From JBDRLD01 sp043813445 (GTDB lineage: Bacteria; Patescibacteriota; Patescibacteriia; JACPHY01): 12,105 nt of DNA. Below the pieces are notes generated by a model. The model made no database searches, was not told where the DNA came from, and saw only the letters and a program-made list of their open reading frames with translations. The DNA lies in the NCBI GenBank assembly GCA_043813445.1, contig JBDRLD010000101.1, forward strand, positions 1 to 12,105. The letters run 5' to 3'. Below, piece by piece: positions 8,076 to 12,105 of this stretch; the stretch's first letter is position 1, and the number at the start of each line of letters is the position of its first letter. Made by a program: the position numbers and the translations under genes.

Positions 8076-8516
8076 ATGGATATAGCAGTGAACAAGCGAG
8101 CGCGGTACGACTACGAGTTTCTAGAAACGCTCGAAGTCGGCATCGAACTTGCCGGCCACGAAGTAAAATCAGCGAAACGGGGGCACGCGAAGCTCACCGG
8201 AAGTTTTGTGCACATTCGAAATGGCGAGGCATGGCTCACGAATGCATCGATCGCGAAGTACGCGAAAGCGGCCACGGTTCAAGAATATGAACCGACACGC
8301 TCGCGACGTCTTCTCCTCGCAAAACGCGACATCAACCATCTCATCGGCAAGCAGCAGACAGACCGGTGCACGATTATACCGATCCGCATGTACGTGAAGC
8401 GCGGACTCATCAAGCTCGAAATTGCGGTTGCGCGCGGCAAACGGAAGTACGAAAAACGCGAAATCATCAAAAAACGTGATGATGAACGAAGAATGCGCAG
8501 TGCGAGAATGCGCTAG
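8076..8516 (+). CDS. smpB: SsrA-binding protein SmpB
   Basis: 146 residues, close to the usual 145-160. SmpB binds the tRNA-like domain of tmRNA and delivers it with EF-Tu to stalled ribosomes. Recognised by NKRARYDYEFLETLEVGIEL (about 6-25) and GHEVKSAKRGHAKLTGSFV (27-45). The middle block LLLAKRDINHLIGK (79-92) and the C-terminal tail GKRKYEKREIIKKRDDERRM (121-140), the basic tail that enters the mRNA channel, are also present. No Shine-Dalgarno is visible before the ATG, and the nearest upstream -10-like sequence would give an almost leaderless message. Its functional partner, tmRNA, is encoded 200 bases downstream on the same strand. Confidence 0.97.
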   Translation: MDIAVNKRARYDYEFLETLEVGIELAGHEVKSAKRGHAKLTGSFVHIRNGEAWLTNASIAKYAKAATVQEYEPTRSRRLLLAKRDINHLIGKQQTDRCTIIPIRMYVKRGLIKLEIAVARGKRKYEKREIIKKRDDERRMRSARMR

Positions 8517-8718
8517 AGCACCAAAATCTTCCTCCTCTCTACTCCAAGCACCAAGGTAGTACTGTGGAGCCACAAATTATTACGGGAAAACGTGCATTGC
8601 AACGAAATCGCGTAAAGAGTACCAATTTACCATGCCTCCTTGACGACTCGGGCAGAATACGGCACACTCAGAGGTGGAGTCGCGCCAAGCGGCGCGTCTT
8701 TGGATAGTGCACGATTTC
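8517..8718 (+). promoter_or_regulatory. smpB-ssrA intergenic region with possible ssrA promoter and leader hairpin
   Basis: A 202-base gap without a credible gene. TTGACG at 8640-8645 is a good -35, but the hexamer 17 bases on (CACACT, 8663-8668) is a poor -10, so the ssrA promoter is only tentative. A perfect 6-bp stem CGCGCC-AAGC-GGCGCG (8681-8696) followed by TCTTT lies 22 bases before the mature tmRNA 5' end. It could be part of the 5' leader removed by RNase P or a weak terminator for smpB. Confidence 0.35.
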
Positions 8719-9115
8719 GGGGGTGCCGGGATTCGATCGGTGCTCATCCCCGCTCGAGCAGGCCGAGGTTGCTCATACCCTCGTAAAACCATGGGCAAGA
8801 AAGCACGTGTCAACGCTTTCAATCGGGTAAAGGATGCTGTACGAACTGCGTTCAGCATGCCGGCACTCGCAACGGCAGTCGCCTAAGGGTCACTGCCCAT
8901 CCGGCGCACGAATGCTCGGTACGTGCATCCCGGGTGTTATATCACCGAGCTGGACGCACGCTGCGCCTCTGGCGTACGTCAAGATGACATGGGGCTCACG
9001 TCGTATGTATTTCGCTCTGTTCGAGCATGCGGCGGACACTTAAAACAGGGCTGAGCCTGGAGAACGAGTGGAAGCGGTGTGTATCGACACAGGGGTTCAA
9101 CTCCCCTCACCTCCA
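8719..9115 (+). ncRNA. ssrA: Transfer-messenger RNA (tmRNA)
   Basis: About 397 bases. The acceptor stem pairs GGGGGTG (8719-8725) with CACCTCC (9108-9114), discriminator A9115; CCA is not encoded. The D-loop region GCCGGGATTCGATCGG follows the 5' strand, and the T arm is AGGGG-TTCAACT-CCCCT (9091-9107). The long helix pairs CCGCTCG (8750-8756) with CGAGTGG (9065-9071). Pseudoknot 1 is clear: CGAGG/CCTCG (8764-8768, 8779-8783) and TTGCTCAT/ATGGGCAA (8769-8776, 8791-8798). The tag frame ends at TAA 8884-8886. By comparison with E. coli (GUC just before the resume codon) the tag probably starts at AAC 8812. That gives 24 residues beginning NAFNRVKD and ending ALATAVA, a typical hydrophobic degradation end on an unusually long, net-basic tag. 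The exact resume codon (8803, 8812 or 8815) is uncertain. smpB lies just upstream. Confidence 0.95.
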
Positions 9116-9118
9116 CAG

Positions 9119-9175
9119 GATTGAAGATTGCTGATTTGCGATTGAAGATTGAGTTAACTCGTCAATCTACAATCG
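9119..9175 (+). repeat. GATTGAAGATTG repeats and hairpin before the four-helix-bundle gene
   Basis: GATTGAAGATTG occurs at 9119-9130 and again at 9140-9151. The second copy starts a hairpin: the 14-base arm at 9139-9152 pairs with 9162-9175 with a single mismatch around a 9-base loop. The block begins three bases after the tmRNA 3' end. Its first 24 bases (9119-9142) match the reverse complement of 9543-9566, at the 3' end of the next gene, at 17 of 24 positions. The hairpin has no T-run after it, so it is not an obvious terminator. Confidence 0.7.
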
Positions 9176-9192
9176 AAAATTGTGCTGATGAT

Positions 9193-9570
9193 ATGGACAA
9201 GGAGGAGCTGCAGCGACGGACGAAACAGTATGCGCTGAACGTGCTTCACATTGTTGATGCACTGCCGAGAACATCTGCCGGACGGGCTATCGGGAATCAA
9301 CTCCTGCGTTCGGCAACATCCGTCGGTGCAAACTATCGGGCAGCATGCCGGGCACGCTCACGAGCAGAATTTGCTGCAAAAATCGGCATCGTCATCGAAG
9401 AAGCGGATGAATCTGGATACTGGCTTGAGCTGATTATTGACGGAACGCTCCTCAACGACCACGATGTTATTCCGCTCCTCCAGGAAACAAACGAGCTCGT
9501 CGCCATCTTTGTCACAACCCGAAAAACAACACAACAAACCACATCATCAATCATTAATCTGAAATCATAA
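9193..9570 (+). CDS. Four-helix-bundle protein (23S rRNA intervening-sequence / S23 type, TIGR02436 family)
   Basis: 125 residues from the ATG at 9193, a usual length for the family; upstream codons in this frame run into the tmRNA and are not credible. The conserved core is present: QLLRSATSVGANYRAACRA (37-55), RAEFAAKIGIVIEEADES (57-74) and YWLELI (76-81). The protein is a predicted bundle of four helices. Family members are encoded within 23S rRNA insertions in some bacteria, are related in fold to the Avd accessory protein of diversity-generating retroelements, and occur widely as solitary genes of unknown role. Here the gene sits between ssrA and infC, with infC starting three bases after its stop, and is bracketed by imperfect inverted repeats (9119-9142, 9543-9566). 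The second repeat encodes the last residues (SSIINLKS). No Shine-Dalgarno precedes the ATG. Insertion into an older ssrA-infC junction is inference. Confidence 0.9.
   Translation: MDKEELQRRTKQYALNVLHIVDALPRTSAGRAIGNQLLRSATSVGANYRAACRARSRAEFAAKIGIVIEEADESGYWLELIIDGTLLNDHDVIPLLQETNELVAIFVTTRKTTQQTTSSIINLKS
9543..9566 (-). repeat. 3' imperfect inverted repeat bracketing the four-helix-bundle gene
   Basis: Read on the minus strand this 24-base AT-rich block matches 9119-9142 at 17 positions (GATT..AGATT..TGATT...GAT). It overlaps the last codons and ends four bases before the stop's last base. Both arms are low in complexity, so chance is not excluded. Confidence 0.45.
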
Positions 9571-9573
9571 ATT

Positions 9574-10194
9574 GTGCGAATCCATCGCCATCGCCGATTT
9601 AAACGCCAAGAGCAAATCGAACGTCAAGCGTTCCGTGTGAACGAGCGGATTAAAGTCCCTGAGGTTCGTGTTATTGACGAGGTGGGAGAAAGCATCGGCA
9701 CCTTCTCGATAACGGACGCTATCGCCACCGCAAAAGAACGCGGGCTCGATCTCATCGAAGTATCTCCAAAGGCAAACCCGCCGGTGTGTCGCTTCATCGA
9801 CTTCAAGCAGTTTAAATACGAACAGGAGAAGGCGAAGAAGATACAGCGCGCGCACGCGAAGAAGGTCGAGGTGAAGGGCGTTCGTCTCTCGCTCCGTATC
9901 GGTGAACACGATCGACAACAGCGACTAAGAAAAGCGAAGGAGTTTTTCGGTCAGGGGAATAAGGTTTCGGTCGATCTCATTCTCCGCGGTCGTGAGCGAC
10001 AATACCGAAATCAGGCACGGGATGTGATCATGAAATTCGTCGATGACCTAAAGAAGGAGCATGAGATCACCGTCGATCAGCCGCTAAGCATTCAGGGTGG
10101 CCGGAACTCGCTTGTGGTCGGAGGAAAGCTGAAGGAGGTTGATAAAACTCAGATTGAAAAGCTGGAAATCAAGACGGATAATACGAAGGAGTAG
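9574..10194 (+). CDS. infC: Translation initiation factor IF-3
   Basis: 206 residues; bacterial IF-3 is usually 170-200, the excess being a charged C-terminal tail (about 183-206). IF-3 binds the 30S subunit, blocks premature 50S joining and checks the start codon and initiator tRNA. Visible marks: RVNERI (21-26), the N-domain signature LIEVSPKANPPVCRFIDFKQ (60-79), the Lys-rich linker helix (about 80-98), and the C-domain block VKGVRLSLRIGEHDRQQRL (100-118) with KVSVDLILRGRE (130-141). The start is taken as GTG at 9574, three bases after the preceding stop; the codon just before it is ATT, the rare start used for infC autoregulation in E. coli, so initiation at 9571 is also possible. No Shine-Dalgarno is evident. 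It heads the infC-rpmI-rplT order. Confidence 0.96.
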   Translation: MRIHRHRRFKRQEQIERQAFRVNERIKVPEVRVIDEVGESIGTFSITDAIATAKERGLDLIEVSPKANPPVCRFIDFKQFKYEQEKAKKIQRAHAKKVEVKGVRLSLRIGEHDRQQRLRKAKEFFGQGNKVSVDLILRGRERQYRNQARDVIMKFVDDLKKEHEITVDQPLSIQGGRNSLVVGGKLKEVDKTQIEKLEIKTDNTKE

Positions 10195-10236
10195 TACTGA
10201 TGATACGAATGTGCAGATTGTAATATTGATCTCTGA

Positions 10237-10267
10237 AAATCTCGAAGTGAGTGCTTTGCTGAGATTT
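10237..10267 (+). promoter_or_regulatory. Hairpin in the infC-rpmI spacer
   Basis: AAATCTC (10237-10243) pairs with GAGATTT (10261-10267), with AAG/CTT able to pair inside the 17-base loop. It lies in the 129-base gap before rpmI. L20 autoregulation through leader RNA is known for this operon in other bacteria, but I cannot show an L20-binding fold here. No Shine-Dalgarno precedes rpmI. Confidence 0.3.
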
Positions 10268-10323
10268 CAATGACATCTGCGTATCCGCATGTTAGTAGCT
10301 GTTCGCATATCCGTACATACGCT

Positions 10324-10518
10324 ATGTCCAAACTCAAGACCCACAAGGCAACCGCAAAGCGACTCATTCCGAAGAAGTCGAAACTTTTGAAGCGGAAGGC
10401 GGGACAGGATCACTTCAACTCCCGCGAATCCGCAAAAACGCGAATGAACAAACGGCGCGACACGTCATTCACCTCGAGACTCGAGAAGACCGCAAGGCGA
10501 GCGATGCCGTATAAATAA
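10324..10518 (+). CDS. rpmI: Large-subunit ribosomal protein bL35
   Basis: 64 residues, the usual size, very basic. The N-terminus MSKLKTHKATAKR and the segment KLLKRKAGQDHFNSRES fit bL35, and the invariant position between infC and rplT supports the call. The ATG at 10324 is chosen because it gives the canonical N-terminus; a frame-open extension to 10270 lacks family resemblance. There is no recognisable Shine-Dalgarno. Confidence 0.95.
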   Translation: MSKLKTHKATAKRLIPKKSKLLKRKAGQDHFNSRESAKTRMNKRRDTSFTSRLEKTARRAMPYK

Positions 10519-10524
10519 TTTGAA

Positions 10525-10571
10525 CCACCGTTTACCGTCTACGGACTACCGACCATTGCGTTGATGTAGAC
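10525..10571. repeat. Degenerate heptad repeat with inverted partner in the rpmI-rplT spacer
   Basis: Four imperfect 7-base units (ACCGTTT, ACCGTCT, ACGGACT, ACCGACC) run from about 10527 to 10554. GTCTAC (10537-10542) is repeated inverted as GTAGAC (10566-10571) and could close a hairpin with a 23-base loop. Role unknown; possibly a leader structure or slippage-derived filler. Confidence 0.4.
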
Positions 10572-10590
10572 CATAGACAGTTGTCATGTT

Positions 10591-10929
10591 ATGCCACGAG
10601 TCAAACGAGGACCAATACATACAAAGAAGCGACGAAATCTCCTCAAGCGAACCAAGGGGTACATGTGGGGACGAAATGCGAAAATGCGTGTCGCGAGCAC
10701 TGCCGCGCTAAAGGCAGGGCAGCATGCATATCGTGATCGTAAAAAGAAGAAGCGCGTCATGCGCGGACTCTGGAACATCCGCATCAATGCGGGTGCGCGC
10801 GAGCACGGGGTTTCCTACAGCACGCTCATCGGAAACTTGAAGAAGCGCAACATCGAGCTTGATCGCAAAGTACTTGCACAGCTCGCCGCCGAACATCCGG
10901 AGGTTTTTGAGAAGGTGGTGAAGGGATAG
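10591..10929 (+). CDS. rplT: Large-subunit ribosomal protein bL20
   Basis: 112 residues, slightly shorter than the usual 115-120. bL20 binds 23S rRNA early in 50S assembly through its long basic N-terminal extension. Visible marks: MPRVKRGPIHTKKRRNLLK (1-19), KGYMWGRNAKMRVA (22-35), AYRDRKKKKRVMRGLW (46-61), RINAGAREHGVSYS (64-77) and LKKRNIELDRKVLAQLA (83-99). It ends the infC operon, followed at once by a strong terminator. In several bacteria bL20 represses its own operon; no binding site is demonstrated here. Confidence 0.97.
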   Translation: MPRVKRGPIHTKKRRNLLKRTKGYMWGRNAKMRVASTAALKAGQHAYRDRKKKKRVMRGLWNIRINAGAREHGVSYSTLIGNLKKRNIELDRKVLAQLAAEHPEVFEKVVKG

Positions 10930-10946
10930 CGCATATCGAGAATTAC

Positions 10947-10980
10947 AAACCACCCCGCGACGCGGGGTGGTTTGATTTTG
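10947..10980 (+). terminator. Rho-independent terminator of the infC-rpmI-rplT operon
   Basis: A perfect 13-bp palindrome (AAACCACCCCGCG at 10947-10959, CGCGGGGTGGTTT at 10961-10973) is followed by GATTTTG. It begins 18 bases after the rplT stop. Confidence 0.92.
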
Positions 10981-11009
10981 CACGCAATGCGGGCTGCGTT
11001 CATGTCTCT

Positions 11010-11041
11010 GTTTCTCCCCCTCCTGGGGGAGAGGGAGAAAC
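11010..11041. repeat. Inverted repeat GTTTCTCCC / GGGAGAAAC
   Basis: Arms at 11010-11018 and 11033-11041 around a C/G-rich loop that is itself partly self-complementary (CCCTCC..GGGGG). There is no T-run, and a strong terminator already precedes it. It lies directly beside the larger palindromic element that follows and may be part of the same repeat-rich spacer. Confidence 0.45.
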
Positions 11042-11055
11042 ATGTAAGGGGCGAG

Positions 11056-11163
11056 CCCATTCTTCGTAGGGGCGGCCTTCTATGGCCGCCCGCGTGTGGT
11101 GTAGGACGAACACAGGGCAAGACGGGCGGGGACAACGCCACCGCCCCTACGCCAAATAATGGG
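11056..11163. repeat. Intergenic palindromic (MITE-like) element, copy B
   Basis: CGTAGGGGCGG (11065-11075) and CCGCCCCTACG (11141-11151) are perfect 11-bp terminal inverted repeats. The symmetry continues outward imperfectly (CCCATTCTT at 11056-11064 against AATAATGGG at 11155-11163). Inside, GGGCGGCC/GGCCGCCC (11070-11091) forms a hairpin. The segment from about 11084 to 11134 is nearly identical to the reverse complement of about 1903-1953 in copy A. It occupies the gap between two convergent genes and encodes no credible protein. Confidence 0.75.
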
Positions 11164-11183
11164 TCTCGTGATGTTCCATAACA

Positions 11184-11214
11184 ATCACAGCGCCCCTCTA
11201 CAGGGCGCTGTGAT
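11184..11214 (-). terminator. Terminator of the partial Ala-rich gene
   Basis: A perfect 12-bp stem ATCACAGCGCCC / GGGCGCTGTGAT (11184-11195, 11203-11214) with a 7-base loop, 20 bases past the stop at 11235. On the minus strand it is followed by TGTTATGG, a weak T-tract. It might act on both strands, since the plus-strand side is followed by ATCTTT. Confidence 0.7.
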
Positions 11215-11234
11215 ATCTTTCGCGATGCAATTTC

Positions 11235-12105
11235 TTACGTGCCACGTTTCGCAAGATGATTGAGGAACTCCTGGAGTATCGCACCGGAGAGACTCACAAA
11301 CCTAGTCGCTCCTGAAAACTTCACCAGAACTCTATCTCCAGTTGCAGACGACGTTCTTTTAAGAAGCGCCTCACCATTATCCAGCGCAACACTCCTTGTC
11401 TGTCCTGGAGGAATAAGTAGCTTTACATCCTGTACAACTTCCGATTGTTCAGGGTTGCTACCATGACTCGCAAGTCGTGTCCGCAAGTCTTGCGAAAGCT
11501 GGGATGCTTCGGCACTCGGTTCTGGTACGGCCGCTGCGGCCGCCTCCGCGCTGAGAGCTTCACCTTCCGCCGGTGGCACCGCTTCTGTGGCCTCGCTGCC
11601 GCCTGCCGCTGCGGAGGCCGCAGCTGCCGACTCACCCCAGGAACCTCTCGTCTCGCCAGTAATATACGAATGATTATATCCGAGATATCCCTCGGCCATC
11701 TCCCCCGAATCGTTCCCAAGAGCCCTCGTTAGCTCGCCCTTCGCGAAATCATGCGTGAACGTCCCACCTTCCGGAAGGTGCACACTGCCCGTATGAGTCA
11801 TGGCAAATCGCTCTGCGACAAAGCGCGCAAGCTTTCCAAGCGGTCCCGGATCTTCCGTCTTTTGGAACAACTGCTGCATCGAATGGTTCTGGAGCCAATT
11901 CACCTCCTCGGGACTGATCGTTGCACCTGTTTCACCAACACGGAATAGCTGCCCCACAGCGACACCCTCAACCGGATGAATATTCCCACGCCAGTTTCGC
12001 TGTACCAGCTCCACATACCGCTGCGTCTGCTCATCTGGTGCCATTGCATCAGCGCCGGCATGCGGTGTTTCCCCTTCACTCAATGCATCGGTTTGCGCCG
12101 CAGCG
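11235..12105 (-). CDS. Ala-rich protein of unknown function, 5' end beyond the window
   Basis: At least 289 residues are visible and the frame is open to the window edge, so the start is probably outside. An internal ATG at 12044 or TTG at 12083 are weaker alternatives without a Shine-Dalgarno. The visible N-terminal part is mostly helical, with RYVELVQRNWRGNIHPVEGVAVGQL and, further on, ISPEEVNWLQNHSMQQLFQK in separate blocks. A low-complexity Ala/Glu/Pro/Ser linker follows (about 155-205 of the visible part), and then a compact C-terminal domain with VQDVKLLIPPGQTRSVAL and VLVKFSGATRFVSLSGA. There is no membrane segment or signal in the visible part. I recognise no family. A soluble protein with two domains joined by a flexible linker is all the sequence supports. 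It converges on rplT across the repeat-rich spacer. Confidence 0.7.
   Translation of the reverse strand, partial: AAAQTDALSEGETPHAGADAMAPDEQTQRYVELVQRNWRGNIHPVEGVAVGQLFRVGETGATISPEEVNWLQNHSMQQLFQKTEDPGPLGKLARFVAERFAMTHTGSVHLPEGGTFTHDFAKGELTRALGNDSGEMAEGYLGYNHSYITGETRGSWGESAAAASAAAGGSEATEAVPPAEGEALSAEAAAAAVPEPSAEASQLSQDLRTRLASHGSNPEQSEVVQDVKLLIPPGQTRSVALDNGEALLKRTSSATGDRVLVKFSGATRFVSLSGAILQEFLNHLAKRGT

Noticed and set aside
8674..8886. Open frame of 70 codons ending at 8886
   Set aside because: It runs through the tmRNA acceptor strand and pseudoknot; only its end is real coding sequence, the tmRNA tag.
9091..9115. Separate tRNA suggested by the T arm GGTTCAACTCC
   Set aside because: The T arm and acceptor strand pair with the 5' end at 8719-8725 and belong to the tmRNA.
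9079..9192. Upstream extension of the four-helix-bundle gene
   Set aside because: It overlaps the tmRNA T arm and acceptor stem and the GATTG repeats; the family N-terminus begins at the ATG at 9193.
11010..11041. Second terminator after rplT
   Set aside because: The hairpin has no T-run and follows a complete terminator at 10947-10980; it is kept only as an inverted repeat.

Overview
The window reads as a chromosomal piece of a small-genome bacterium of the candidate phyla radiation (Patescibacteria, possibly a Parcubacteria or Uhrbacteria relative). This is an inference: it rests on the style of the ribosomal and translation genes, several genes without a visible Shine-Dalgarno sequence, a four-helix-bundle (23S intervening-sequence type) gene among core genes, and Asp-triplet lipoproteins. 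No rRNA or marker phylogeny is available here.

Left part (1-3700, all genes on the minus strand, visibly GC-rich): a surface or secretome locus. It holds a 511-residue Asp-rich lipoprotein with MopE-type metal-binding motifs and thrombospondin type 3 repeats (67-1602). It also holds a two-gene operon of an exported Cys-rich protein with a C-terminal membrane anchor (2679-3473) followed by a second Asp-rich lipoprotein (2118-2669). The two lipoproteins share a Cys/Trp pattern with identical spacing, so they look like paralogues of an unnamed domain. Each transcription unit has a clear TTGACA / 17 bp / TGn-TAnnnT promoter and a hairpin at its end, although the hairpin near position 30 has almost no T-tract. 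Between them (1603-2117) lies a palindromic intergenic element that recurs at 11056-11163.

Middle part (3712-8043, minus strand): a Wzz-like polysaccharide co-polymerase with its own near-leaderless promoter, and a tightly packed four-gene operon. In transcription order that operon is an AI-2E/PerM family permease, a single-pass membrane protein with an outer domain, a polytopic membrane protein, and a membrane-anchored HtrA-like protein whose catalytic His and Ser are missing.

Right part (8076-10929, plus strand): a translation and ribosome-rescue block, smpB - ssrA (tmRNA) - four-helix-bundle gene - infC - rpmI - rplT, ending in a strong terminator. smpB and tmRNA act together in trans-translation; infC-rpmI-rplT is the widely conserved IF-3/L35/L20 operon. 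The tmRNA has a readable acceptor stem, T arm, first pseudoknot and a long, net-basic tag. The four-helix-bundle gene sits between the tmRNA 3' end and infC and is bracketed by imperfect inverted repeats, as if inserted. A convergent, 5'-partial, Ala-rich gene of unknown function (11235 to the window end, minus strand) closes the window.

The points most worth a second look are the shared domain of the two Asp-linker lipoproteins, the bracketed four-helix-bundle gene, the dispersed CGTAGGGGCGG element, the unusual tmRNA tag and the HtrA-like pseudoprotease.
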